A stretch of DNA of 64,000 bases, taken from the NCBI GenBank assembly GCA_965199005.1, contig CBDAQK010000006.1, forward strand, positions 2,418,001-2,482,000. The letters run 5' to 3'. Below, piece by piece: positions 54,363-63,527 of this stretch. The position numbers were made by a program, and so were the translations under genes. Position 1 is the stretch's first letter, and each line of letters opens with the position of its first letter. Origin of the DNA: LMUY01 sp965199005. GTDB lineage: Bacteria; Pseudomonadota; Alphaproteobacteria; Acetobacterales; Acetobacteraceae. The notes under the pieces are model-generated. The model made no database searches. It worked only from the letters and a program-made list of their open reading frames with translations, and was not told where the DNA came from.

Positions 54363-55225
54363 GTCCGCATGCGGGGGTCGAGGATGTCCCGCAGCCCGTC
54401 GCCCAACAGGTTGAAGAATAGCACCGTCAGCATCAGCGCCAGGCCCGGGAACGCCACCAGCCACCATTTGCCCGTCGTGATGAAGCGCGCCCCCTCGGCG
54501 ACCATGATCCCCCACTCGGGCGTGGGCGCCTGCACGCCCAGGCCGATGAAGGACAGCCCAGCGGCGTTCAGGATCGCCCAGCCCAGGTTGAGCGAAATCT
54601 GCACCGCCATGGCCGGCAGCACGTTGGGCAGCAGGAAGCGCAGCACGACCGAGAGGTGGCCGTCGCCACAGGCCCGCGCCGCCTCCACCCAGCCGGCATT
54701 GCGCCGCACATTCACCTCGGCGCGGGCGAAGCGGATGTAGAAGGGCAGGTTGATCACCGCCGTGGCGATGATGATGTTCTCCATCCGGTTGCCCAGTGCC
54801 GCCACCAGCGCCATGGCCAGCACGAAGAGGGGGAACGCCATCAACACATCGACGAACCGCCCTATCCACCGGTCCAACCTGCCGCCGCGATAGCCGCAAA
54901 AGCCGCCCACCACCGCGCCAATGACGAACGACAAGCCCACCGCCGACACCGCAATGAACAGATCGAGCCGGGCCGCCACGACGATCCGGCTGAGGATGTC
55001 GCGGCCGAGTTGGTCCGTGCCGGCCCAATGCGCGGCGTTGGGGGCTGCCAAGGCGTGCGCCACGTCGGAGGCAATGGGATTGTACGGCGCAATCCAGGGC
55101 GCGAACACCGCCATGAGCACGAGGATCGCCGTGCCGACCGACGCAACGGCGGTGACGGGGTTGCCGCGCAACACGAACAACACATGCGCGGCGGTGCTGG
55201 ACCGCTGAAGCGCCGCCGCACTCAT
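54359..55225 (-). CDS. dipeptide-type ABC permease (DppC-like)
   Basis: A 288-residue permease. Landmarks are FVLRGNPVTAVASVGTAILV, GTDQLGRDILSRIVVAARLD, YRGGRLDRWIGRF, the EAA loop (AGWVEAARACGDGHLSVVL) and terminal GLRDILDPRMRT. ATG 55225 gives a normal N-terminus; GTG 55249 is an in-frame alternative. The start region is made of three tandem 14-bp copies of an ATGAGTG junction, described separately. Confidence 0.93.
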   Translation of the reverse strand: MSAAALQRSSTAAHVLFVLRGNPVTAVASVGTAILVLMAVFAPWIAPYNPIASDVAHALAAPNAAHWAGTDQLGRDILSRIVVAARLDLFIAVSAVGLSFVIGAVVGGFCGYRGGRLDRWIGRFVDVLMAFPLFVLAMALVAALGNRMENIIIATAVINLPFYIRFARAEVNVRRNAGWVEAARACGDGHLSVVLRFLLPNVLPAMAVQISLNLGWAILNAAGLSFIGLGVQAPTPEWGIMVAEGARFITTGKWWLVAFPGLALMLTVLFFNLLGDGLRDILDPRMRT

Positions 55226-55254
55226 TGGGCCACACTCATTCGGCCGCACTCATT
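55213..55254 (-). repeat. triplicated 14-bp stop/start junction
   Basis: Three tandem near-identical units, AATGAGTGCGGCCG, AATGAGTGTGGCCC and AATGAGTGCGGCGG, lie between dppB and dppC. Each unit contains ATGA. The dppB stop TGA is inside the first ATGA. ATG 1 opens a 5-codon frame (MSAAE) that ends in the TGA of the second ATGA, ATG 2 opens a 5-codon frame (MSVAQ) that ends in the third ATGA, and ATG 3 starts the real dppC. Confidence 0.97.
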
Positions 55255-56281
55255 CAATCGACACCCGCGGATCGGCGATCCCGTACAGCACGTCGATCAG
55301 CACGTTCACCAGCACGAAAATCGTCGCCATCAGCAGCACGAAGGCCTGCACCGGCGCGTAGTCGGAGGCCAGCAGTGCGTCCAACGCGTAGGAGGCAACG
55401 CCGGGCCAGGAGAACACTTTTTCCACCAGCACGTTCGCACCCAACATGGTGGAGAAGACGATGCCCGTGATGGTCAGCACCGGCAGCAGCGCATTGCGGA
55501 GCGCGTAGGCCACGATGATCCGCATGGGCGGCAACCCAACCGACTGCGCCGTGCGGATGAAATCGCTGCCCAGCACCGCCAGCATGGAGGCGCGGGTCAT
55601 CCGGGCCAGCGGCGCCAGCACGAACAACGCCATGCTGAAGGCGGGCAGCAGGAGCTGGTCGAATGCGGCCCACCAGCCCTGCCAGTCGCCGACCAGGGCG
55701 AAGTCCACCAAATAGAAGCCGGTGATATCGGGCGGGGTCGAGGCGAAGATGTCGATCCGCGCGGTCGGGTCCGGCGCCCAGCCAAGCATATAGTAGAAAA
55801 CGTAGATCAGCAGCAGGCCAGACACGAAGGTCGGCACGCACACGCCCAAGGTGCACACCATCCGCACGACATGGTCCACGACGGAGCCCGGGCGCAACGC
55901 CGCGACCACGCCCAGCGGCACCGACAATAGCAACGCCATGGCCAGCGCCGTGAAGGTCAGCTCCAGCGAGGCGGGCAGCTTGCGCCGCATGTCCTGGGTG
56001 ACGGGTTGCCCGGTGGTCAGCGAGTTGCCGAGATTGCCCGTGGCGACGTCGGCGAGGTACCGCGCGAGTTGCACCGGGATCGAGCGATCCAGCCCCATCT
56101 TGTGCCGCAGCTCGGCGATTTCGGCTTTGCCGGAGCTGGGGCCGGAGGAAAAGAACACGGCTGGGTCGCCAGGGAGCACCCGCATCAGGATGAAGGTGAC
56201 CACCACGACACCCAGCAGGGCGGGGATGGAGGACAGGAGCCGCCGGCCAACACGCCGGGCTATGCCGATGAAGACCCTCAT
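55250..56281 (-). CDS. dipeptide-type ABC permease (DppB-like)
   Basis: A 343-residue permease, longer than most DppB proteins because of an extra loop (about residues 175-220, containing GWAPDPTARIDIFASTPPD). Landmarks are VGRRLLSSIPALLGVVVVTF, DRSIPVQLARYLADVATGNL, the EAA loop (FIRTAQSVGLPPMRIIVAYAL) and LYGIADPRVSIE at the end. The SD before ATG 56281 is weak. A REP-like double hairpin separates it from the binding-protein gene upstream. Confidence 0.93.
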   Translation of the reverse strand: MRVFIGIARRVGRRLLSSIPALLGVVVVTFILMRVLPGDPAVFFSSGPSSGKAEIAELRHKMGLDRSIPVQLARYLADVATGNLGNSLTTGQPVTQDMRRKLPASLELTFTALAMALLLSVPLGVVAALRPGSVVDHVVRMVCTLGVCVPTFVSGLLLIYVFYYMLGWAPDPTARIDIFASTPPDITGFYLVDFALVGDWQGWWAAFDQLLLPAFSMALFVLAPLARMTRASMLAVLGSDFIRTAQSVGLPPMRIIVAYALRNALLPVLTITGIVFSTMLGANVLVEKVFSWPGVASYALDALLASDYAPVQAFVLLMATIFVLVNVLIDVLYGIADPRVSIE

Positions 56282-56286
56282 CGGAC

Positions 56287-56371
56287 CGTAGGGTGGATAG
56301 GCGCAAACGTCATCCACCATCGCACGGCTGCGGCAATGGCGGCGGATGGCGCGGCGCTTATCCGCCCTACG
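56287..56371. repeat. REP-like double hairpin
   Basis: Two outer arms of 18 bp, CGTAGGGTGGATAGGCGC and GCGCTTATCCGCCCTACG, are inverted copies with 16 of 18 matches. Inside each half is a smaller hairpin, GGTGGAT / ATCCACC (56292-56318) and GGCGGAT / ATCCGCC (56341-56366). This is the layout of paired REP/BIME-type elements seen scattered through many GC-rich genomes. It lies between the binding-protein and permease genes. Confidence 0.88.
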
Positions 56372-56400
56372 ATTCGGAAGAACCCCATAAACGCGCCGTA

Positions 56401-58020
56401 CTACACCCGCTTGAGGTCGCGGAAATCGGCTTGGCGGTAGAATTGGTAGGTGTAGCCGTCGATCGACTTCGCCATCACCGCGTCCTGGTTGGGCTGCCAC
56501 AACATCACCAGCGGCACCTGGTCGCGGAGCGTCTCGATCATGGTCTTGCACTCCTCTTCGTATTTCGCCGGGTCGGTCTGGAAACGCGCATCGGCCGCGA
56601 GTTTCTCGATGTCGGCATTCTTCCAACTGGCGAAGTTCCACCGCTGGTCGCGGGTGAAATAGAGGTAGAAGTAATAGTAGGTCGCGGGCAGCCACGCCGT
56701 CGCCCCGTCCGTGTAGAACGCCAGGGTCTTGTCGGACTCCGCCGTATTGAACTCGGCATCCGGCTTCTTCTGGATATCCACCTCGATCCCGATCTTGCCC
56801 AGCGACTCCTTCACCAGCGCCGCCATCGGTTCGGCGGTGGCCGCCTGCCCGACCGTGATGGCGAAACTCGTCTTGAACCCGTTCGGCATCCCCGCATCGG
56901 CCAGCAACTGCTTCGCCTTCGCGAGGTCGGTCTTGAACGGCATGGGCTGCGGAAACACCGTATTCGGGGGCGCCGCCGTCCAAGTGGCGTCGTACAGCTT
57001 GGCGCCGCGTCCGAAGATTGCAGCCTTGAACATGTCCTCATACGGCAGCGCCGCCGCGATCGCCTGGCGCACCTTCACGTTGTCGAAGGGCGCCATGCCC
57101 GTGTTCATCGTGATGTGGGTGAAGCCATTATTCTGCGGGATGGAGGCGACCTTCACCTTGGCGGATTTCTCCATCGTCGGCATGTCGCTCGCCGCCAGAT
57201 CGATCGACAAATCGGCGTCGCCACGCTCGATCAAATTCGCCCGCGTGGCAGGCTCCGGCACCGTCTGCACGATGATGCGCTTGAACTCGGGCAGCTTGCC
57301 GTCTGCGCCGCTCTTCCACGCCTCGTTGCGGCGCAGGATCACGCTCTCGCCAGCCTTGTAGCTCTCCACGATATAGGCGCCACCCGCGGCCGTGTTGGTC
57401 TTCATCCACTCCATGGCCCAGGGGTCGTCCGCCGTGGCGTGCTGCTTGGCCAGCTTGCTGTTGATCATGATGGCGTAGCAGACGCACATATTGGACAGGC
57501 CCAGCCGGTCCGGCCCCGGCAGCGTCATTTCAATCGTATGCGGATCGACGATGCGGAATTGATCCGCGCTGGTGATCGACCCGGTGGACATTTGCGGTGG
57601 CGCCAGCGACTTGGCCAGCACCATGCGGTCCAGCGACCATTTCACATCCTCCGCCGTCACCGGGGTCCCATCATGCCAGGTTGCGTCGTCGCGCAGCAGG
57701 AACGTGACCTTCAGCTTGTCCGGGCTGATCGTGTAGCCCTTGGCCAACTCCCCACGGATCGTCGTCGGGTCGAACGTCCAGTACTCGCCCACTTTCTTGC
57801 GGCCGAAGCTGAACAGCCGGTCATACACGTTCATGCTCAGCCCGAACGATTCGCGGGTTGCACCCGGCATCGTCGTGTCGAGCGTGTTGATGGTGTTGCC
57901 CGTGACATAGCGCAGCGTCTCGGCCCGCGTCTGCCCGAAGGCGAGCTGCGGCCAAGAGGCCAACCACGCGGCACCGGCCGTCCCCTGAAGGACCGACCTG
58001 CGATTGATCTTCATACCCAT
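56401..58020 (-). CDS. dipeptide-type ABC substrate-binding protein
   Basis: A roughly 539-residue family 5 solute-binding protein. The signal is Tat-like, with NRRSVLQGTAGAAWL before the hydrophobic part and a possible cleavage near AFG-QT. The class pattern VTFLLRDDATWHDGTPVTAEDV is present. ATG 58020 or 58014 starts it, with a weak SD. It is the first gene of the minus-strand importer operon and is divergent from the M20 peptidase gene (134-nt gap). Confidence 0.93.
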   Translation of the reverse strand: MGMKINRRSVLQGTAGAAWLASWPQLAFGQTRAETLRYVTGNTINTLDTTMPGATRESFGLSMNVYDRLFSFGRKKVGEYWTFDPTTIRGELAKGYTISPDKLKVTFLLRDDATWHDGTPVTAEDVKWSLDRMVLAKSLAPPQMSTGSITSADQFRIVDPHTIEMTLPGPDRLGLSNMCVCYAIMINSKLAKQHATADDPWAMEWMKTNTAAGGAYIVESYKAGESVILRRNEAWKSGADGKLPEFKRIIVQTVPEPATRANLIERGDADLSIDLAASDMPTMEKSAKVKVASIPQNNGFTHITMNTGMAPFDNVKVRQAIAAALPYEDMFKAAIFGRGAKLYDATWTAAPPNTVFPQPMPFKTDLAKAKQLLADAGMPNGFKTSFAITVGQAATAEPMAALVKESLGKIGIEVDIQKKPDAEFNTAESDKTLAFYTDGATAWLPATYYYFYLYFTRDQRWNFASWKNADIEKLAADARFQTDPAKYEEECKTMIETLRDQVPLVMLWQPNQDAVMAKSIDGYTYQFYRQADFRDLKRV

Positions 58021-58154
58021 ACACCACCCAGGTTGTTGCAAAGAGGGTGGCGCTTCATCCCAAAGGCTGTTTGTTGTCGATAGTGTAAAGGTGCTGATCG
58101 AGCGGTGCAATCGGGGTGCGTTGCAGCATTGGGCAAACGGCGCATAGTTGGGCC

Positions 58155-59330
58155 ATGGACCAGGAAATGACGGCGCCACCCGTTCTGGCATGGCTACAGG
58201 CTCGCCAGGGCGACATGCTCGCCCTTCTGGAGACGCTGGTGAACAGCGATTCTCCCTCCCGCGACAAGGCGGCGGTCGATGCGACCGGGGACATCCTCAA
58301 ACGCTTTTTCGCCGAGCACGACATCCCGGTTACCACCGAGCCGGACGATACCTATGGCGAAGCGATCCATGCCGCGGTCCCGCTACCGGGCGCCAACGAG
58401 ACGAAGCCGATCCTTCTGATGGGGCATCGCGACACCGTCTTTCCCCCCGGCGAGGCGAGCCGCCGTCCCTTCCGCATCGAGAACGGCCGCGCCTACGGCC
58501 CCGGCGTCGCCGACATGAAGGCCGGGCTGGTCATCAACGCCTTCGTGCTGGCCGGCTTCAAAGCCGTGGGCGGTCACCCCGGGCCGCTGGCCGCGCTGAT
58601 CACCTCGGATGAGGAGATCGCCTCCCCCTTCTCCCGCCCCGTGATCGAGCGGGTGGGACGGGAGAGCCGGATCGTGCTGAACGGCGAGCCTGGCCGCGCC
58701 AGTGGCAACATCGTGTCCGGACGCAAGGGCAGCGTGTTCATGCGCTTTGCCGTGACCGGACGGGCCGCGCATTCCGGCGGCAATTTCACGGAAGGCCGCT
58801 CGGCCATCGGTGAGTTGGCGCACAAGATCGTGGCGCTGCATGCGCTGACCGATGTGCCGCGCGGCATCACGGTCAATGTCGGGCTGATCAGCGGCGGGCA
58901 GACCGTCAACACCGTCGCACCGCTTGCTGCGGGGGAGATCGACCTCCGTTACATCCGGGCTGCCGACCGGGCCTGGGCGCTGGAGCGCATCGCCGCGATC
59001 ATGGGCAGCAGCACCATCCCCGACACGGCGGCCACCTGGGAGATACTGGGGGAATTCCTGCCCATGGAGATGACGCCGGAAGCCCAGCGCCTGATGGACC
59101 TCTATGTGGACGTCTCCGCCCAGCAGGGCAGCACCGTCGGGGGCGAGTTCACGGGCGGATGCGCCGATAGCGGGTTCACTGCGGCCCAGGGCACCCCCAC
59201 CCTCTGCGGCCTGGGTGCGGTCGGCGGCAAGGCTCATACGGTGGACGAGTATATGGAGGTCCCCACCTTGCTCACCCGCGCCCAGGCCCTGGCCGCATTG
59301 ATCGCTCGGCTGGGGGAGACCGGGCTGTGA
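58155..59330 (+). CDS. M20 family metallopeptidase (CPG2/ArgE-like)
   Basis: A 391-residue zinc hydrolase of the M20 family (glutamate carboxypeptidase/ArgE-like). The metal site is visible in ILLMGHRDTVFPPG, GPGVADMKAGL and ITSDEEIASPFS, and the C-terminal part has GAVGGKAHTVDEYMEVP. ATG 58155 is preferred; ATG 58167 is possible. It overlaps the next gene in a GTGA junction, which ties it to hydantoinase-like B and A. It may release an amino acid from an N-acyl or N-carbamoyl precursor. Confidence 0.9.
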   Translation: MDQEMTAPPVLAWLQARQGDMLALLETLVNSDSPSRDKAAVDATGDILKRFFAEHDIPVTTEPDDTYGEAIHAAVPLPGANETKPILLMGHRDTVFPPGEASRRPFRIENGRAYGPGVADMKAGLVINAFVLAGFKAVGGHPGPLAALITSDEEIASPFSRPVIERVGRESRIVLNGEPGRASGNIVSGRKGSVFMRFAVTGRAAHSGGNFTEGRSAIGELAHKIVALHALTDVPRGITVNVGLISGGQTVNTVAPLAAGEIDLRYIRAADRAWALERIAAIMGSSTIPDTAATWEILGEFLPMEMTPEAQRLMDLYVDVSAQQGSTVGGEFTGGCADSGFTAAQGTPTLCGLGAVGGKAHTVDEYMEVPTLLTRAQALAALIARLGETGL

Positions 59331-61081
59331 TCTGCGACCCCGTCACATTGGAAATCCTGCGCGGCGCGGTCCGGGCCGCGCAGGCGGAAATGGAGGCGCT
59401 GCTGGAGCGCACGGCCATCAGCGCCTTCATCCGCGAGAAGAAGGATTTCTATACCGCCCTGTTCGATGCCAACGGGCGGCTGGCGGTCGGCTCCAACGTC
59501 CCGGTGTTCGGCGACGTGGCGGGGCCGGTTCTGGAGCGGTTCCCCATCGCTGGCATGGCGCCTGCCGACCTGTATTGGTTCAACGATTGCTATGGCTCCC
59601 GCGGCGCGGTGTCGCATAGCAACGACCAGGTCTTCCTCGCCCCCGTGTTCAGCGGCACCACCCTCTGCGCCTTCGTGATGGGATGGGCGCATTTCGCCGA
59701 TATTGGCGGCCTGCGCCCTGGCTCGATCAGCGCCGATGCGACGGATATCTTCCAGGAGGGGATCATCATTCCGCCCACGCGGCTGATCGCCGCCGGGGTG
59801 GTGAACGAGGCGGCGTTGGAGATTTTCCACCGCAACTCCCGCTTCCCCGCGCAGAGCCGGGGCGACACCAGGGCGCTGATGGCCAGCGTGGCGCTGGGCG
59901 TGCGGCGGATGGAGGAAATCCTGGTCCGCTTCGGCGCCCCGGTGGTGGCGGACGCGCTGCGCCAACTCCTGGCGCGGACGGAGGCGCTGGTCCGCCGGCG
60001 CCTCGCCGAAACCTTCCCTGTTGGCACCCACCGCTTCACCGACATCATCGATTCCGACGGGCAGGGCCACGGTCCGTTCCGCATGCGCTTCGCCCTCACC
60101 CGGACGGCGGATGACCGCTTCCTGCTGGACGCGACGGCGACGGATGACCAGGCACCCGGCCCGGTCAACTTCCTGATGAACCGCGATGTGCCGGGGACGG
60201 CGCTGGGCCTGTTCTTCCTGGGCGGCGACCCGGCGCAGGTCTGCAATTCCGGCGGCCCCAACGCGCTGGACGAGGTGCATTTGCGGGAGGGATCGCTGCT
60301 GCAACCGCGATTTCCCGCCCCGCTCGGCCTGCGCGGGCTGACCATGATGCGCGTACTGGCCGCGCTGAATGGCCTGGTGAACGTCGCTGGCGGCACGGCC
60401 CCGGCGGCACATTCGGCCTACGTCATCCTGATGCTGCGCGGCACGATGGACGGCAAACCCTTCCTGATGTCGGACGGCGTGGGCGTCGGCTATGGCGGCC
60501 GGGCGGATGCCGATGGGATCGACACGGTCTACTTCGTGGCGCAGGAAAATTACCCGGTGGAGTTCTTGGAACTCGGCTACCCGGTTCGCCTGCTCCGCTA
60601 TGGGGTCAACTGCGACAGCGGCGGCGCCGGGCGGCATCGGGGCGGGTGCGGGTTGGTTCGGGAATATGAAGTGTTGGCCGAACGCGCCGTGCTCGCGATG
60701 CGGATCGATGGGGTGGCGCACCCACCCTGGGGGGTGGCGGGCGGCAAAGGTGGCGGCTCCGGCCGCGCCGTCGTCAACCCGGGCACACCAGCCGAGCGTG
60801 TGCTGGGCCCGATCTCCGACGGCAACGTGCTGGTGCGCGGCGACATCCTGCTGCTGGAAACCGGCGGTGGCGGCGGCCACGGCCATCCCTATGACCGCCC
60901 GGCCGAGACGGTGCTCGGCGACGTGCTGGACGGTTTCGTCTCCATCGAGGCCGCGCTCTCCGAGTACGGCGTCGTCATCCGCGACGGCGAGGTCGACACC
61001 TCCGCCACCGGGCTGTACCGGGCGGACCGGCCGGCCGCGCGCGCGTTCCATCGCCGGGAGTATGTCGATGCGCTCGACTGA
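59327..61081 (+). CDS. hyuB: hydantoinase/oxoprolinase subunit B
   Basis: A 584-residue subunit of the ATP-dependent N-methylhydantoinase/5-oxoprolinase family. The family start (CDPVTLEILRGAVRAAQAEM...RTAISAFIREKKDFYTALFD) and NDCYGSRGAVSHSNDQVFL and GMRVLAALNG-like stretches (MMRVLAALNGLVN) are present. The enzyme opens a hydantoin or lactam ring together with subunit A. GTG 59327 overlaps the peptidase stop, and the 3' end overlaps the next start by 14 bp. Confidence 0.93.
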   Translation: MICDPVTLEILRGAVRAAQAEMEALLERTAISAFIREKKDFYTALFDANGRLAVGSNVPVFGDVAGPVLERFPIAGMAPADLYWFNDCYGSRGAVSHSNDQVFLAPVFSGTTLCAFVMGWAHFADIGGLRPGSISADATDIFQEGIIIPPTRLIAAGVVNEAALEIFHRNSRFPAQSRGDTRALMASVALGVRRMEEILVRFGAPVVADALRQLLARTEALVRRRLAETFPVGTHRFTDIIDSDGQGHGPFRMRFALTRTADDRFLLDATATDDQAPGPVNFLMNRDVPGTALGLFFLGGDPAQVCNSGGPNALDEVHLREGSLLQPRFPAPLGLRGLTMMRVLAALNGLVNVAGGTAPAAHSAYVILMLRGTMDGKPFLMSDGVGVGYGGRADADGIDTVYFVAQENYPVEFLELGYPVRLLRYGVNCDSGGAGRHRGGCGLVREYEVLAERAVLAMRIDGVAHPPWGVAGGKGGGSGRAVVNPGTPAERVLGPISDGNVLVRGDILLLETGGGGGHGHPYDRPAETVLGDVLDGFVSIEAALSEYGVVIRDGEVDTSATGLYRADRPAARAFHRREYVDALD

Positions 61082-63086
61082 GGCTGGCATCATCATCGCC
61101 GTCGATATCGGCGGCACCTTTACCGACGTGACCGTGCAGCACGCGGGCAGCGCCAGGGTGATGCGGGCGAAGACGCCGTCGACGCCGGGTGACCCGTCCG
61201 AGGCATTCCTGACTGGCGTGACCCTGGCGCTGGAGGCGATCGGGGCGGGGGCGGATGCGGTGGGCCGGGTGCTGCATGGCACGACGGTGGCCACGAACCT
61301 GATCCTGGAGGGCAAAGGGGCGCCGGCCGCGCTGGTGACGACGGCCGGGTTCCGCCATGTGCTGGAGATTGGCCGCCAGGACATCCCGCGCGCCGCCAAT
61401 CTCTATGCGTGGATCAAACCCTCGCGCCCTGTCGCATCCCGTTTCATCCTGGAAGTGACGGAGCGGGTCGGCGCCGGCGGCACCGTGCTGACGGAGTTGG
61501 ACGAGGCGAGCGTGGCGCTGGCCGCCGCCCGCATCCGCGACATGGGCGTGGCGGCAGTGGCGGTCTGCCTGCTGCACTCCTTCGCCTACCCGGAGCATGA
61601 ACGCCGGGTCGCATCCCTGCTTCGCGCCGCCCTCCCCGGCGTCGGGGTAACCGCCTCCCTCGATGTGCTGCCGGAGGTGCGGGAATACGAACGCACCCTG
61701 GCCACGGTGTTGAATGCCCGGGTGATGCCCGGGGTCGGCGCCTATGTCGCCCGGCTGGAAATGCGGTTGGAGGGTGCGGGAATTTCGGCGCCATTGCTGC
61801 TGATGCAGTCCAATGGCGGCGTGGCGGGCGCGGCGGCGGTGCGCCGGGCGCCGCTGGTCACCGCCCTGTCCGGCCCGGCCGCCGGCGTGGTGGGGGCACG
61901 CGCCGTGGGGGCCGCTTGCGGGTTCACGGATTTGATCACCGTCGACATCGGCGGCACCAGCGCCGATATCTGCCTGATGAAGGCCGGTGCGGTGGCGCTG
62001 ACCCAGCGGGGCCGCGTCGGGGTATGGCCGCTTCCCTTGCCCATGGTGGACATGGTGACCATCGGCGCCGGCGGCGGATCGATCGCGCGGATCGAGAACG
62101 GCGCCCTGCTGGTCGGCCCCATCAGCGCGGGCAGCCGGCCCGGCCCCGCCTGTTACGGCGCCGGCGGCACCGCCGCGACCGTGACGGATGCGCACGTGGC
62201 GTTGGGACATTTGCCGGCCAGCCTGCTCGGTGGGCGCATGGCGCTGGACCCGGCGCTCGCCGCCGCCGCGGTGGACGGAATCGCTACCCCGCTCGGTCTG
62301 TCGCGGGATGAGGCGGCACGCGGCATTTTGGCCATCGCGGATAGCAACATGATCGGCGCGATCCGCGTCGTGTCGGTGGAGCGCGGGCACGATCCGCGGT
62401 CGTTCGCCCTGATGCCGTTCGGGGGCGCGGGCCCGCTGCATGGCTGCGCGCTGGCTGAGATGCTGGGTATCGGCACCGTCCTCATTCCACCCGCGCCGGG
62501 CGTGCTCTGCGCCGACGGGCTGCTGGCCGCCGATTTGCGGGCGGAATTCAGCCGCTCGGTCAGCGCCACCCCGGTCGACGAGGTATTCGCCAGGTTGGAG
62601 CAGGACGCCCTGGGCTGGCTGGCCAGCGAGGCCGTGGCGGAGGCCAGCCGCAGCACCGAACGCGTGGCACTGATGTGCTATGAGGGCCAAGGGAGCGAGT
62701 TGGCAGTGCCATGGGGCGGCGACCTGGCCGCCACCGAAGCCGCTTTCGCCAAGGCGCATGCGGCACTGTATGGCTTCACCTTGACCGCGCCGGTGCGGCT
62801 GGTGACAGTGCGTGTGGAAGCGCGGGGCATGTTGCCCGAGCCGGTTCGTCCCATGCTGCCGCCGGGCCAGGGCGCCTCGCCTTATGGCAGTTCCGTCGTC
62901 AAATTCGCGTCCGGACCCGTCGACACGCCGCTCTACGGGCGGGACGATCTGGGCGCCGGGGACAGGTTCGCTGGGCCCGCCATCGTCACCCAGCTGGACA
63001 CGACGACCCTCATCCCGCCCGGCTGGTCCGCTGAGGCCCATCAGACGGGAACGCTCATCCTCCGGAGGAGCGAACCGCAGGCATAG
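61068..63086 (+). CDS. hyuA: hydantoinase/oxoprolinase subunit A
   Basis: A 672-residue ATP-binding partner of subunit B. It begins with the ASKHA-type loop IIAVDIGGTFTDVTVQ, has a second loop ITVDIGGTSADICLMKAG, and GGGSIARIENGALLVGP with FGGAGPLHGCALAEMLGIG. ATG 61068 is chosen because GGGAG lies 7 nt upstream. ATG 61062 is also in frame. It completes the pair with hyuB. Substrate may be a hydantoin, 5-oxoproline or a related cyclic amide; the neighbours favour a nitrogen heterocycle. Confidence 0.95.
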   Translation: MRSTEAGIIIAVDIGGTFTDVTVQHAGSARVMRAKTPSTPGDPSEAFLTGVTLALEAIGAGADAVGRVLHGTTVATNLILEGKGAPAALVTTAGFRHVLEIGRQDIPRAANLYAWIKPSRPVASRFILEVTERVGAGGTVLTELDEASVALAAARIRDMGVAAVAVCLLHSFAYPEHERRVASLLRAALPGVGVTASLDVLPEVREYERTLATVLNARVMPGVGAYVARLEMRLEGAGISAPLLLMQSNGGVAGAAAVRRAPLVTALSGPAAGVVGARAVGAACGFTDLITVDIGGTSADICLMKAGAVALTQRGRVGVWPLPLPMVDMVTIGAGGGSIARIENGALLVGPISAGSRPGPACYGAGGTAATVTDAHVALGHLPASLLGGRMALDPALAAAAVDGIATPLGLSRDEAARGILAIADSNMIGAIRVVSVERGHDPRSFALMPFGGAGPLHGCALAEMLGIGTVLIPPAPGVLCADGLLAADLRAEFSRSVSATPVDEVFARLEQDALGWLASEAVAEASRSTERVALMCYEGQGSELAVPWGGDLAATEAAFAKAHAALYGFTLTAPVRLVTVRVEARGMLPEPVRPMLPPGQGASPYGSSVVKFASGPVDTPLYGRDDLGAGDRFAGPAIVTQLDTTTLIPPGWSAEAHQTGTLILRRSEPQA

Positions 63087-63527
63087 GCCCTGCCTAAGCC
63101 GGGGCGAGCCTGGCGGACTTTGTCAGGACAACTCCGCGCCTTGTTTGACCGCCACCAGAGCACCCATGACGCATCTGCACTGATTTCAGACAGCTTTCTG
63201 CACAATATGCCTAAGTCCGCGGCGGCTTTGTGCGAGTGCCTCATTCCCGTGCTTCCATCGCTTGACTCGAGCGGGGCGGTTGCGATCCATTGGCCCTGCA
63301 AGAGCTTCGACGGCAAGGGCGCGGTTTGGGCCGCCTCCTCCGCGTGCCGGCCGGGTGGATCGTCATACTGAAAAGGTGTCGCCCGATGCTGTCCTGCGCC
63401 GTTAGAGATGCCTGACGACCTCCGCCCAGCCGCGACGGACATGGTGTGCGTCGCCCTCCCCCCACTTCGTCTCCTGCCCCACTTCGTCTCCTGCCCCACT
63501 TCGTCTCCTGATCGAAAGCCCACTCCC
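63087..63527. other. gene-free stretch with a tandem repeat
   Basis: Small frames in both directions are present but none shows a convincing gene. The right part holds the 17-bp tandem repeat listed separately. The left 250 bases could be a relic of an unknown element; no transposase motif was recognised. The promoter of rutA should lie here. Confidence 0.45.
63460..63510. repeat. three tandem 17-bp copies before rutA
   Basis: CCCCACTTCGTCTCCTG is repeated three times without mismatch, ending 17 nt before the rutA start. On the other strand the unit reads CAGGAGACGAAGTGGGG. Confidence 0.95.

Noticed and set aside
59234..61399. 721-codon minus-strand frame over hyuB
   Set aside because: Shadow of hyuB on the opposite strand; no family motif.
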